In this document: positions 1 through 11,950 of the stretch, in pieces
How positions within the stretch are numbered: position 1 is the first letter of the stretch
Layout of the letters: the number at the start of each line of letters is the position of its first letter
Assembly: GCA_035578155.1 (NCBI GenBank)
Contig: JAPWDM010000024.1
Location: 5,130,461 to 5,194,460 of the forward strand
Origin: Brachynemurus nebulosus
Taxonomy: Eukaryota > Arthropoda > Insecta > Neuroptera > Myrmeleontidae
Length of the DNA: 64,000 nt
Direction of reading: 5' to 3'
Made by a program: the position numbers and the translations under genes
The notes under the pieces: model-generated
Told to the model about the DNA's origin: nothing
The model's database searches: none
The model's input: the letters and a program-made list of their open reading frames with translations, nothing else

Positions 1-1853
1 ATTATTATTAAATTAGCATAAAAATGGGCGTACTGTTTATTAAGCTTTTTTTTTAAGTTATCGCAATAAAAATTTTATGCCTTTCTCTTAAACTAATTTA
101 AAAGTTGTTAAAAATCGTTTGTCGTGAATAACATTTTAAAATTTTTATGACGCCATACAAGAACAAATAAATATATTTAACAATATAGACTAAATTTACC
201 TATTACAAAAAGGCTATTATTGCCATAAATCAAAAAAATTAGAGAAGATAAGAAAAGTTGTGCAAAACAGAGAAAGAAAATTGATGAGGTATATTCTAAA
301 CTCGATAAGCAAGATATAGAATATTGTGTCATATAGTCACCACCAAGGACGTAAGACCCGACCGTCGCGTCATCTGATAATGGTAGACAATAGTAACTGA
401 GACCCCTGCTAGCGTTTTTTGGATTTAGTGAGGTCGAATATTAATTTAATAAATTTGTGCGTTACTTTATGGTATTCCATATTTGATAGTAAATAAAAAC
501 ACTTTATTTTGTGACACGTTTGAGAATGGTCCGAAAGAATTGACGGAAACATGTGATAAGTGCTTTATATACAATAAAAGTGGTATTTTGCAAAGTAAAT
601 TGTTCAATATGTATTGATTTGTTTTTGCAACGGAAAAATTAATTGTAAAGTAACCACCATTTTAAAAACCTGTTAGAACCTATATGTTAATGTTTGATGT
701 CGCTTCGAGCAAACCACACGTCTATAAGAAGGTTTATTGTATTTTTCTTGGAGAAGTAAATATTTTTATTGTTGTTTTTTTGTTTCTTAATTGAAAACTG
801 TACTGGTTTCGGCTACTAAAGTTTTTAACGTAAGAACTCTGATTATTAGAGTTCAAATTTATGCAATTCTTTTTTATCTGCATTCCATATTTTAGAAGTT
901 ACAACGACAAAATTTTTAAAACATGTGCCGGGGACGGTTGCAACATTTTTCACGGGATCGGATGAAACGTTTCAACAGACCGTGTTTCAACCGACCCCTA
1001 TGTATTTCAAACCGATTAAAGTTTTGTTTTGTTTCCTAGGTGCCGACAAATCGTGCTAGGAAAACATCTAAAGGGCAAAGCAATATATCTCAGTTTTTAC
1101 AAGCACACGAAGACTTAAAGAAGATATTAAAAATTATACAAAATATTTGAAACAAAGATAATAATCTATCCATATTAAAAACAACAACTCTTAAATAACC
1201 TAAACAACAACAACAACAACTCTTAGATATCCTAAAACGAATAAGTTAAATCACACTTACACAATCAGTGTAAATGTGATAAATCGTCTCTTGTATTATT
1301 GATTGAGTTAAATCACACTTAAAAGTAGGAGTATTTCTACTTGGTCTGCAGTTCTGCACCGATAGTTATGGTTCAAGTAGGCCGGGGGACGATTGGGTGC
1401 ACGTACTGTTTGTCAAATGTGGGCCCATGAGGCTTGTATAGTTAGTGATCCATTTTATTTTTGTCATAATTGTGAATCTATTAATAGATTTTGGTTATTA
1501 TTTTTATCTGAATTGTTGCAGAAAAGCTATTTTGTTACTTTTTTCATTAAATAAGAGTTAAATTTTGTTCTGTAAGAGTTGGTTAGTTTTGTGACAGAGA
1601 TACTATTTAATTGTTACTTTTATATTTAGTTCCGAAGTTTTATTTAAACTTCTGCTGCTAGAGTACTATAAACTTGAAAAGCGTAGAAAAAATTTGATTT
1701 AACTTACCCGTTTTAGGATATCTTGTTTTACGTTACTTAATAGTTGTTGTTGTTTTTAATATGAATAGATTATTATTTTTGTTTTACATATTTTGTATAG
1801 TTCTCAATTCACATGACTATTGTTTGCTTTCAGATGATTATTATTTTTCATTC
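1..1853. other. Gene-free AT-rich flank with remnant of a pogo-type element
   Basis: No coding frame of interest is visible. From about 900 the sequence has G/C-rich blocks of the kind 'gtttcaaccgacccc' that recur beyond the hAT insertion at 3,240-3,480. This suggests that one non-autonomous element was split by that hAT. A short (AAC)n run lies near 1,205. I recognise nothing in the first 900 bases. Confidence 0.4.
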
Positions 1854-1861
1854 AGATAAAT

Positions 1862-3075
1862 CAGTGGTTCCCAAACTCTTTTGGCACACGGACCCCTTTT
1901 CATAGTCAAAATTTGCTCAGGGACCCTGGGTGAAAAACTATATAAATGCATAATAAAAAAAAAAAAACACAAATTTAACTTTGATGTTTTGAATGGTAAA
2001 TGGTAGCGTAAAAATAAAATATAAATAAAACATTTTGTTGAAGAAGTATTTATTGAAAATATAACTTTTTTTCAAAATACAAAAAAAAAAAAAAATGACT
2101 TGGATAAACATGATAGGATGTTATGAGTGTATTTATGTCCGGCTCAATGTTTGTGAGTAGCAACAGCAAATCCCCACGAGTACTAATTTCTGGTCTTTTT
2201 TTTGTGATGAGGCTTATAACGGCATTGAATCTACGTTTTACCAAATAGGAAGAGGGAAAAGTAATCAACAGATTCTGTACAATAACCCATAATGATACAT
2301 TGCAAGATACAAAGATACAAGATGAAAATACGTATTTTGTATCTTGTATATTTATTTCAAATACTTGTATCTTAACCCTTAACCGGTAAGGTGAATTTTT
2401 ATAATACTCACGGTAAAGTAATGTCTGAGAGACATCAACAAATTAACATACCGCGGGCTGGTAACATAGATAGCCAAAACTGGAGACCACACGTATATGC
2501 ATATATCAAACACTCCCCTTACGCCAGCAGGGTAAAATTTGCCCTAAACCATAAAAGAATACACAAACGTTCAGTTAACAAAAACAAGCAGAGAGGAAGA
2601 AAACTGAAAGAATATATTTGTATAGCACTCACAAACATCACCTTACCGGTTAAAGGTTAAATAAGCCTCATCTGTGATCATTAATAATAATATGTATATT
2701 CTTTAGAACCACATCTGTGTTAGAAAAACTTACAATCCCTTCTTCGGTTTTTAATAAAAAAAGAAATCTTTAATGAATGTTAAGGATTTACTGTATTGAT
2801 AACTGTGATATATAATTTTTTTAATCAGCTTAAACAAGAGTATAACTTTTCTTTTATACTTTACTTAGGACGCAAAAATCGCTAATAATTTGTTCATTGT
2901 TATTTAGTTTTCATATTAATAAAAATTTGTCATAATGTTTTCATTTTATATTAAACCTTGCACGGACCCCCTGACGTTGTTCAGAGACCCCCAAATCAAT
3001 TTTGATTTTCCACGGACCCCCTGAATGATCCCGGGGACCCCTGGGGGTCCGTAGGGACCACTTTGGGAATCACTG
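1862..3075. mobile_element. Non-autonomous hAT-type element, 1.2 kb
   Basis: The ends are imperfect inverted repeats: CAGTGGTTCCCAAACT on the left, and on the right the reverse complement of a sequence starting CAGTGATTCCCAAAGT. The flanks are a perfect 8-bp direct duplication, AGATAAAT, at 1,854-1,861 and 3,076-3,083, which is the hAT signature. Subterminal regions contain repeated 'cggaccccctg' blocks. There is no transposase, and the interior is AT-rich with an AGATACAAG-type repeat near 2,300-2,350. A second element is nested at 2,376-2,656. The hAT itself sits inside an older repeat whose right end is at 3,478. Confidence 0.9.
2372..2660. mobile_element. piggyBac-like MITE nested in the hAT element
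   Basis: TTAA stands on both sides (2,372-2,375 and 2,657-2,660). The 281-bp element between begins CCCTTAACCGGTAAGGTGA and ends in its inverse with one mismatch. TTAA duplications and CCY-starting termini are typical of piggyBac-superfamily elements. An 89-codon open frame inside (2,391-2,660) resembles nothing I know and runs through the right terminus, so I take it as fortuitous. Confidence 0.75.
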
Positions 3076-3231
3076 AGATAAATTATTGGTATAATAAATG
3101 AGACTGATTCATAAACATAAGTAAGAAATTCTTAAATTATGTAACTTATGGTAATACTCATATATAACTATATTTTGTAATATTGAGTTAATAAATAAAA
3201 ATATACATATAATAACATATTCTCTTTATTT

Positions 3232-3480
3232 TGCTACTGTTACAACCGACTCCAATCACTGTTACAACTGGTATGGGGTCAGTTGAAACATTTTCCCTAG
3301 TTTTGTGAAATTGTTTCCAGTAACTTTTGTAATGTAGATAATGCCTCATTATAACCTCATCCATTTGTAGTCTGATAATTAACGTTCAGTTAAAGCATAT
3401 TGTTAAATACACCAAGATAAAAGCCTAATTCTTAAAAACGATTTTGTCAAAACTGTTTCAACCTGCCCCGGTCTACCCTA
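3232..3480. mobile_element. Right end of a pogo/Tigger-like element
   Basis: The sequence ends CCCCGGTCTACCC followed by TA. Its reverse complement, TAGGGTAGACCGGGG, is identical to the sequence at 46,866 beside the pogo transposase gene, so both are termini of related elements. The matching left end is not in the first 900 bases, so it is lost or lies outside the window. Confidence 0.5.
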
Positions 3481-3546
3481 ATACGCATTTTCTCGTTTTT
3501 CGTTTTACAATTCAAATTATTACAAACATTCTTAAAATGAAAAAAA

Positions 3547-5044
3547 CGCCGTGAGCAGCGGAGCCCCATCACGGAAGTCGAATTTTTCCTTTCATCTTCG
3601 GTATTGAGTGTCTACAAGCGAAATGTAATTGAAAGTCCACAAGCGATTTGTCATTTTGGTGGTTTCAAAACTGATGATGAGTGTCCGGTTGGTCGGGGCT
3701 TTAAAAAAAAGGTTTTAAGTCTTTAAGGGCTGAATCTTAGTAAATTTCAATTTTGTGCCGATAGCAGTTAACAGGGAAAAAGCCAACACAATTCGTACGA
3801 GGACATTCCTACCCATGCTTATCCGCCAATTGCCTTTGTGTTTTATTTTTAAATATTAAAAAGGAACTTAAATAGTAAACTGGAAGGCTTTTATGAAGAT
3901 ATTTTTTCTTTCCAAAAAAATCCAAAATTTCTATTTTATAAATAATAAAAATCCAAAATTCCTAATTTATAAATAAACAGTGGCCCTAATAACATTTTTA
4001 AATTACTTAATACGTATGTATTTCATTTGTTAAAAAATTATATTCACTTTTTTTAAATTTCTTAAAATTACTATTCGCCTACTTGTATTTAGAATAAAAA
4101 TAATGAATTTAAAACACATTTAACAATAGCATTCAATTCCGATGTAAATATCGGAGAAGTGAGGGGAAAAGTAATGTGGACTCCCTAAAAGGTATTAGCT
4201 GGATACTAACTGAATACACGTACAAAATTTCAGCCCTCTAGGTTTCCTTAGACAGTCTCTAGACGTGTTAGAAAACAAGCAAAAAAATTAAGGAAATATT
4301 GGCGTAAAAATCGTGGGGGTAAGGATTAAAAGTTGAAACTCCCAAAAAACAATGTCTGGCTATTAGCTTAACTTGTACACAAAATTTCAGCCCTCTAGGT
4401 TTATTTGGGGAGATTTTGACCCGAACGAAACTGTTAAAAAACAAGAAAAATCATGTTCTTTTTGGTATAAAAATGGTGGGGTAGGGGTTAAAAATCGAGA
4501 CCCCCAAAAGGCACCCCTTGATACTAACTAAATCCGAATACAAAATTTCAGCCCTCTAGATTTATTTGGGTGACCTGTGCGAGTGGTACAAACTTCGAAA
4601 ACGTCGAAAATGCATGAAATTGTAGCTTAAAAATGAGGGGGGTGGGGGTAAAATATTAAAACCTCCAAAAAGCACAACCTAGGTACGAACTTTATCAACA
4701 CACCAAATTTCAACCCTCTACGTTAATTCGGGGGGGGGGGGGCTGGGGGCGTGTTAGATCCAGCGAAAATCGTTTTTCCCCCTTCTACTCCCACCAAATC
4801 ATCCTAGGGAGCTGAATTTTGGATATGTTGTAGATAATTGACCGAAACATTATTTCCAACCGGTTTGGAAAAGTTTTATTGCTTTTCCGCCCCCCACCAC
4901 CCCCTTAAAGGTTGGGTCGGATCCAAAATTTTCCCAAAATTTGACCCCACTTTAATAGTATTGTTGTGCATCGGAATGAGCCCCAGTTACCAAATTTGAG
5001 CTCCTAACTTCCATAGGGGGGCCCTACACATATTAAAAGGTAGC

Positions 5045-5111
<67 letters not shown>

Positions 5112-5239
5112 CATTTCTTTTCTACATATTCGTGTTCTACGGGTCCGAAAATGGATAGCGCCCCTACTCTCGCCTCTCGCCGTTCTTGTCGTATAGACTG
5201 TATTAGTCTAATTTTTTCAAGGAAAAATTCGACTAATAA
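3547..5239. repeat. Dispersed 1.7-kb non-coding repeat, copy A
   Basis: It is the same sequence as 9,117-11,020, in the same orientation. It opens with a short hairpin (CCGTGA ... TCACGG). The middle holds about five degenerate units, each carrying 'aaaatttcagccctctaggt' and spaced 130-160 bp apart. After a (TA)n tract it ends in a GC-richer block that begins with 'gttctacgggtccgaaaa'. No long reading frame is present, no TIR or LTR was recognised, and the family is unknown to me. Confidence 0.75.
5048..5107. repeat. (TA)n microsatellite
   Basis: An uninterrupted alternating TA tract of about 60 bp inside repeat copy A. Copy B has the tract at the same internal position. Confidence 0.95.
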
Positions 5240-5626
5240 CACATGGATATTATATTTAATAAAACCAAAACTTAATAAAATTTTTATGTAAAAAAAATGT
5301 AATAAAATGTTATGATAGGCTGGAGTTGTAAAATATTTATAACGAGGTGATGACAAAACATGTATAACGAACTTTCAATATAATCAATTTTATATTATGT
5401 TAATAAATTTGTTCAATCATCTTTACTGAGTTTTAATTAATATTACCTAATCTAACGAGCCACACCGAATGGATTAATAAGCTGGGGCAGTTAAAAGATA
5501 TTTTATACATTTTAAATAATGTCGCGGAATTTTATAAAATATATGAAATCATTATATTATAAACGTTTTAATTCAACCAAGTGCGAGCTGGCCTTTATTC
5601 CGCACCGTTATAATATACATACATAT

Positions 5627-5777
5627 CGTCAGCTGAGTATTGGTTTGTACCAAGTCAGTTTTTTAAAAAGAAATTTCTGATAGTTTCGGCTTCCTCAATA
5701 CCCAAAGCTAACAAAACAACTATCTAGAAAAAATGTTTAAAAAGTTGACTTGGTACAAACCAATACTCAGCTGACAA
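5627..5777. mobile_element. Foldback MITE of about 150 bp, copy 1
   Basis: Most of its length is inverted repeat. It starts CGTCAGCTGAGTATTGG and ends with the inverse of that sequence. The same element occurs at 8,925-9,085 in the opposite orientation. There is no coding capacity. Confidence 0.75.
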
Positions 5778-6846
5778 TATATTCAGCGTAATTTATAGTA
5801 TTTACAAAATCAAAGTTTACCACACCCATAGAGCACTAGAGATAACATACCTATCTCTATACTACTGGAACCAGTGTAACCAATAAGAGATAGAAAATAT
5901 GTTGTATACGTGCACGGTGTTTACTTTGTATTTATGCGGTAAACTGTGTTAGTGTGAGTAATCGAAGATGGTGGTGGCCGTCACGTGACCCTGCTTCGCA
6001 TACATATGTGTGATACCACAACGCTACGTGTGGGGGTTCTACAATGCTAACAACAATCAAATCCATTGTTGTTTGACTGACCTACACTCAGCGACTGCTA
6101 CTGAGACAGTAACTATTTAGTAGCCTAATGTGCACAGAAATGCACACTGCAGATTACACGATAGAGATAGTTGCTGTACCTCTGTTCTCTGGGACCACAT
6201 CCCTGTAGATCCAATTTTACGTATTTCCACTTAAATTATCACCCATCACTACGTAGCATTGAATCTCCAGTGTACTAAAATAATGTTATAAACCGCCATT
6301 GGTGGCTCAAAAAAGGCAACAACGCCACAGTGGTTCCAAATCCCAAAAAGCTGGCAAGAAATCGAAAAAAAAGTTACTATATATAGGAAGTTTTAACTAT
6401 CGGAATAGCTGTGATAGTATATCTAGTATGTATTACCAGCATTGAAACTAGCATTCATAGCTGTCTGTAGTATTCAATTATTTCCAATCGTCGGGCACAA
6501 AACACCCAATCTCGTGAAGCACGTAGAAAATAATTTTTTTCAAATACACATCAAAATTTTATAAGTCAACATTTTGTCAACATTCTGTAAAATGGAGGCT
6601 TCTTCTGAAAGTGTGTACAATAGTAATTTGTCGTTCAAAAATGGCACATTCACAACATGCCAATGAGTCAACTGCTGATCTTATTAATGTAAATTTGACG
6701 GTCGGTTTTAAAAAAAATTTTTAGAAAGAAAGCAACAAGTAAAAAATCTTGATAAATCTTGCCTCAAAATAATCTTCAGGCTATTGACTGTACCTATATT
6801 TCTTTTTTTTTTAAATATCAAAAAATTGGCTGCTGATAGCTGCCCA
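5778..6846. other. Gene-free interval
   Basis: I see no gene. The block at 5,820-6,180 has motifs ('gagcactagaga', short CA/GT-rich segments) loosely like the duplicated block at 53,345-54,075. The rest is AT-rich without recognisable structure. Confidence 0.35.
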
Positions 6847-7952
6847 TAAAGGTGCGGATCCACCGAAAAAACATTTGCTTCAAATGTTTGTAGTTATTTG
6901 CAAATGTTTGCAACTGTTTTTAACTGTTTGCAAACACACTGTCTCCACTGAATGAACAGTTACAAACGATAAACCGTTTGCGAATGTTTGTAGCTGTTCC
7001 ACGTATTTTTATATTTCTATATAAATACATGTGTATATCACATATAAGAAATGACTCCAAGTAAAGAACTTATTGTTAGCACTATGTCGTTCGTAATAAT
7101 CTCTAATCAAAAAAGGAAAGAGAAAACATAGATTTTGGATATCTAATTTTTTAAAAACAAGGAGTTCTATAGTTATTAACAGATTTAAAAAGAGACCTTA
7201 GAACCGGTTTATTTCGAAATTTTTGCCGTATGTCATCGGAAGCTTAGAATTTTTAATTTCCCAAATTAGCCCAAAAATTTGTAATGGGTATATTAACAAC
7301 AGAGACTGTATACCCGTCGAAGTTAGACTAGCGATAATGTTTTTTTAGCTACAAGAGATTCTTACAAAAGCCTTATGTATCTTTTCAAATTTCGAAGCAG
7401 TTAACTAACAAAATAATTCCCGAAGTATGCATAGCTTTCTTCTTTGGCCTTTTTACTTCTGAACTGCCAGAGTAGAGAATTCCACGCATCCTGATTTTAA
7501 TTTGATTATAATAAAATTTATTAGTGGTTTGCCATAATTCTAGTTTGATTTATAAAATTTGATTAATTACGAAATTTTTCACTATCTCAATCCGTTATTT
7601 TGATTCGTTTATTAATTTAAAATTACAATAATCCTTTTTAAAACACAAAACTATGCTGTTATATTTATAACAAAGTATAACATAAAACCAAAAATAATAA
7701 TTATACATACGGATATGTATATGTTTATTATTCGTATGTATTTCATATCACATACCGTCTCCACTAGAAAAACACAAAGTGCACCAAACAACGAATTCCC
7801 TTTGACGTACCGACTTTGGTCGGAACACTGACAAACATTAGCAAACAATTGCAAACATTCGTGACAATCGTCTCCACCAAACAAATTTTGTGTTCGCAAA
7901 CATTTACAAACATTTGCAAACAGTTTGCGCGCTTGATGGATCCGCACCTTAA
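6847..7952. mobile_element. PIF/Harbinger-like non-autonomous element, 1.1 kb
   Basis: A 13-bp inverted repeat, AGGTGCGGATCCA, lies at both ends (starting 6,850 and ending 7,949) with TAA duplicated immediately outside. Both subterminal regions carry many copies of 'caaacatttgcaaac' in opposite orientation. A 3-bp TWA duplication is typical of PIF/Harbinger. No transposase is seen. Confidence 0.7.
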
Positions 7953-8920
7953 GGAGTCTAGGTTAGGTTAGGTTATGTTCAGTTACATTCTGATTACGCC
8001 GCAGATAGCGACTGGAAATTTTAAATTCCGGTTTGAATAGTCTTTAGTTACTTCAAACAGACCTTTTGATCTTTAAAACGAATTTCGAATCAAAAATTAT
8101 TTACAAATGTGACTTTTCCAAACTATCATAAAAAAAAATCTTACTGTATACCTATATATTACTGGCTATTTCACAAGTTTTTAGCCTTTTAAACGGAAGA
8201 GTTCTACTATTATTAAAATGAAAACTGATACTCGTAATCAATGATCTCAAAAACTGACTTTTATGGGAATAGAGGCAGTTTTACGCTAAATGGTCCGCTA
8301 TTTTGGATCCACCATTTTGTTTTTCCAAGAATGGACTTTATTTTCGTAATCAGCGACCTCAGGAATCCCCCTATACTCAATTTTGCTAGGATTAAGAATA
8401 TATTTATATTTTGGCTAGCTTTTCGGGAATCAGTACCACTGTATAATGTCGCAAAAAAAGAACCTATATTATGCTATGATAGGAATTATTCTGTAAATTC
8501 TTACTTGTGTATAGCTTTCTTGTACTCAATAATTTCTGCCTTTCTTTTTTCTACATTTACTCCCATTGTTGTTTCTAAAAAAAAGAGAAAGAATTAATTA
8601 ATAATTCTACTCAATGACAAAAGAATATAATATATTATGTATTATAAAAGGACCTGTAACAACATTGTTTTATTGACGCAAAAGTTGTGCTAATACTAGA
8701 CAGTGGCGGCAACAAAATTAAATGTTTATATATGTATGTAGAAATTCATTTTAAATAAGTTGACTACATTTACTATTGAATTCACATAAGAAAAGTGGTC
8801 AATTTATCTAAAGTGAACTTTATCATGCTTTACATATTTTGCATACTTGATATGTAATATTAAATTATTATTTAACATATGATGTATATACGCAAATATT
8901 TTTTCAAAGACGCGGCTAAT
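7953..8920. other. Gene-free interval
   Basis: AT-rich sequence with a 118-codon open frame at 8,241-8,597. That frame resembles no known protein and lies in low-complexity repeat-like DNA with 'cagcgacctcaggaat'-type motifs. I do not call it a gene. Confidence 0.4.
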
Positions 8921-9089
8921 ATATCGTCAGCTGAGTAGCAAACCACTTGTTTGTATCAAGTCAACTTTTTAAACATTTTTTCTAAATAGTTGTTTTGTTA
9001 GTTTTGGACACTGAGAAAGCCGAAACCACTATCAGAAAAAAATTTTTAAAAAACTGACTTGGTACAAACCAATACTCAGCTGACGATAT
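8921..9089. mobile_element. Foldback MITE of about 160 bp, copy 2
   Basis: Inverted termini CGTCAGCTGAGTA ... TACTCAGCTGACG are flanked by ATAT on both sides. It is homologous, in inverted orientation, to the element at 5,627-5,777. It lies just upstream of repeat copy B. Confidence 0.75.
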
Positions 9090-9116
9090 GTCTAAAAATA
9101 TGTCAAAAAAAAAAAA

Positions 9117-10845
9117 CACCGTGAGCAGCGGAGCCCCATCACGGAAGTCGAATTTTTCCTTTCATCTTCGGTATTGAGTGTCTACAAGCGAAATATAATT
9201 GAAAGTCCACAAGCGATTTGTAATTTTGGTGGTTTCAAAACTGATGATGAGTGTCCGGTTGATCGGGACTTTAAAAAAAGGTTTTAAGTTTTAAGGGCTG
9301 AATCTCAGTAAATTTCAATTTTGTGCCGATAGCAGTTAACAGGGAAAAAGCCAACACAATTCGTACGAGGGCATTTCTATCCATGCTTATCCGCCAATTG
9401 CCTTTGTGTTTTATTTTTAAATATTAAAAAAGAACTTAAATAGTAAACTGGAAGGCTTTTATGAAGATATTTTTTCTTTCCAAAAAAATCCAAAATTTCT
9501 ATTTTATAAATAATAAAAATCCAAAATTCCTAATTTACAAATAAACAGTGACTTTAATAACATTTTCAAATTACTTAATATGTATGTATTTCATTTGTTA
9601 AAAAATTGTATTCACTTTTTTTTAAATTTTTTAAAATTACTATTCGCATAGGGTAAAAGCCCCCTTTGTGGAACGGTATCTAATACTGGAACACTTTTGA
9701 CATTTACATATTTATTTCTTTAATTAAGTAAGGAAATTTTGAATGCGAAGGTGAATTTAAATTGAAAAACAATCATTCTATTAATAATAATTTTTGTTAT
9801 TAGACGTTTCTTTCAGAAATAATTTCTTTAATATGTAAATGTTCATAATTAGATACCGTTCCACAAAGGGGGCTTTTACCCTACTTGTATTTAGAATAAA
9901 AGGAATGCATTTAAAACACATTTAACAATAGCATTAAATTCCGATGTAAAAATGGAAGAAGTGGGGGGGGGGAAGTAATGTGGACTCCCTAAAAGGTACT
10001 AGCTGGATACTAACTGAATACACGTACAAAATTTCAGCCCTCTAGGTTTCCTTAGAGAGTCTCCAGACGTGTTAGAAAACAAGCAAAAAAATTAAGGAAA
10101 TATTGGCGTAAAAATCGTGGGGGTAAGGGTTAAAAGTTGAAACCTCCAAAAAGCAGTGGCTGGCTATTAACTTAACTTGTACACAAAATTTCAGCCCTCT
10201 AGGTTTATTTGGGGAGATTTTGACCCGAACGAAACTGTTAAAAAACAAGAAAAATGATGTTCTTTTTGGTATAAAAATGGTGAGGGTAAGGGTTAAAAGT
10301 TGAGACCCCCAAAAGGCACCCCCTTAATACTAACTCACTCCGAATCCAAATTTCAGCCCTCTAGGTTTATTTGGGTGACCTGTGCGAGTGGTACAAACTT
10401 CGAAAACGTCGAAAACGCATGAAATTGTAGCTTAAAAATGAGGGGGGTGGGAGTAAAATATTAAAACCTCCAAAAAGCACAACCTAGGTACGAACTTTAT
10501 CAATATACCAAATTTCAACCCTCTACGTTAATTCTGGGGGGCTGGGGGCCTGTTAAATCCAGCGAAAATCGTTTTTCCCCCCTCTACTCCCACCAAATCA
10601 TCCTAGGAAGCTGAATTTTGGATATGTTGTAGATAATTGACCGAAACATTATTTAAAACCGGTTTGGAAAAGTTTTATCGCTTTTCCGCCCCCCACCACC
10701 CCCTTAAAGGTCGGGTCACAAAAAAAATTTGCCCAAAATTTGACCCCACTTTGATAGTATGAGGTGCCTCGAAAATGAGCCCCATTTACCAAATTTCATC
10801 TCTTAACTTCCATAGGGGGGCCCTACACAAATTAAAAGGTGGCGG

Positions 10846-10901
<56 letters not shown>

Positions 10902-11020
10902 CATTTTTTTTCTACATATTCGTGTTCTACGGGTCCGAAAACGGATAGCGCCCCTACTCTCGCCTCTCGCAGCTCTTATCGCATAGACTGTATAAGTCTA
11001 ATTTTTCGGAGAAAATTCGA
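9117..11020. repeat. Dispersed non-coding repeat, copy B, carrying a MITE
   Basis: A second copy of the 1.7-kb repeat at 3,547-5,239, with many substitutions and small indels. The length difference is mostly a 231-bp MITE plus its TA duplication at 9,649-9,883. Like copy A it contains a (TA)n tract, here 10,848-10,897, and the same GC-richer terminal block. The short open frame over the (TA)n is not a gene. Confidence 0.75.
9649..9883. mobile_element. TA-flanked MITE with perfect 34-bp inverted repeats
   Basis: The element spans 9,651-9,881. It begins GGGTAAAAGCCCCCTTTGTG and ends with the exact inverse for 34 bp. TA is present on each side. The orthologous point in copy A (about 4,078-4,081) has one TA and no insert, giving an empty site in the same window. 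TA targets point to Tc1/mariner/pogo-type transposition. Confidence 0.92.
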
Positions 11021-11747
11021 CTAAAAATCTTATCCGTGAAATGTTATTCCTTGTGCCTTTTTTTCTAATAGGGTTTTTACATTTGTAACCAGAACTAGTT
11101 GCCATAATATTTTATTTTTTTTTTAAATATAACGAAAAACGCAATTTAAAAAGTGAAAATAGTGAAAATTTTTACATTATTTTTTCAAAATTTTTAATAC
11201 AAACATGGCTGATTTATACTTCAATTTTAATTTTACGGAAAGAAGTTGGCGCCGAAAGTTGGAAAATCTTTCTGTTTTTTATATGACTAAATTGCTCCCA
11301 AATTGCTCGTTTGGAATCAGTAATTGCTCCACCTGGAACTTAATTACTTAATTAGTTATTTACAAACAAAAAAACTTTTTTGTTTGACTATTTCTATTAT
11401 CAAAATCTTGTCAAATAATGCATTTTTATACAATTACTTTATATCAAAAAATTCTCCCAATTTGCACCATCTAATTTAAAAGTTAGTTATTAATTTCTTT
11501 GAATAATAATTAAAATATATTAAAATACAAAATATTATGAATTAGGTTATGTATTATTAAAACGTATAGGCAATCTATTATACCTTTAAGTCGTTTGCAT
11601 ATATTTAAAGATAATTGAATTTTGACAAGTTAAATAACATTAGTATCAGCCAAAGCTGAACATTGAGTGAACATATGAATATTGGTGTATGTTTAAATAC
11701 GGATAAAAATCCGCCATACACTAATAATGTTTCACAGGCACTCGATA

Positions 11748-11950
11748 ACATTTGAAATTAAAAGTATAAAACTGCGTCTCGCATTAGAGAGAGGTTGTGT
11801 TTGATTGATTACTGAATTGGAGTGGCACTCGAACAAGTGATCGGTGGCCTAGTTGGTAAGGCGCTTGGCTGGTAACCAAGAGATCCGGGTTCGAGTCCCA
11901 GCCGATCCAGTTTGGTAATTTTTCAAACACTATGTCAATTTTAATTAAAT
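11748..11950 (+). repeat. tRNA-Thr-related SINE, copy 1
   Basis: It shares about 200 bp with 15,288-15,484: a 90-bp leader with 'actgcgtctc', a tRNA-like core and an AT-rich tail 'tttaattaa'. The homology extends well on both sides of the tRNA core, so it is a dispersed element, not a lone tRNA gene. It has a good pol III A box and B box. Confidence 0.7.
11839..11908 (+). tRNA. tRNA-Thr(GGT)-like core inside the SINE
   Basis: The anticodon stem CTTGG/CCAAG is perfect, with loop CTGGTAA giving anticodon GGT. The A box TGGCCTAGTTGG and B box GGTTCGAGTCC fit the pol III consensus. The acceptor stem GATCGGT/GCCGATC pairs with one G-U. The T stem has one C-A mismatch. Because the same core recurs with conserved non-tRNA flanks, it is probably a SINE head and not a working tRNA gene. 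Confidence 0.45.

Noticed and set aside
2391..2660. 89-codon open frame
   Set aside because: Lies in a MITE and its C-terminus is encoded by the terminal inverted repeat and the TTAA site.
8241..8597. 118-codon open frame with hydrophobic stretches
   Set aside because: No recognisable domain, low-complexity repeat-like DNA, and no homologous frame elsewhere in the window. It looks like chance in AT-rich sequence.
11839..11908. A genuine single-copy tRNA gene
   Set aside because: A second copy with shared non-tRNA flanks and decayed stems shows a dispersed element. I kept a low-confidence tRNA-like entry only.
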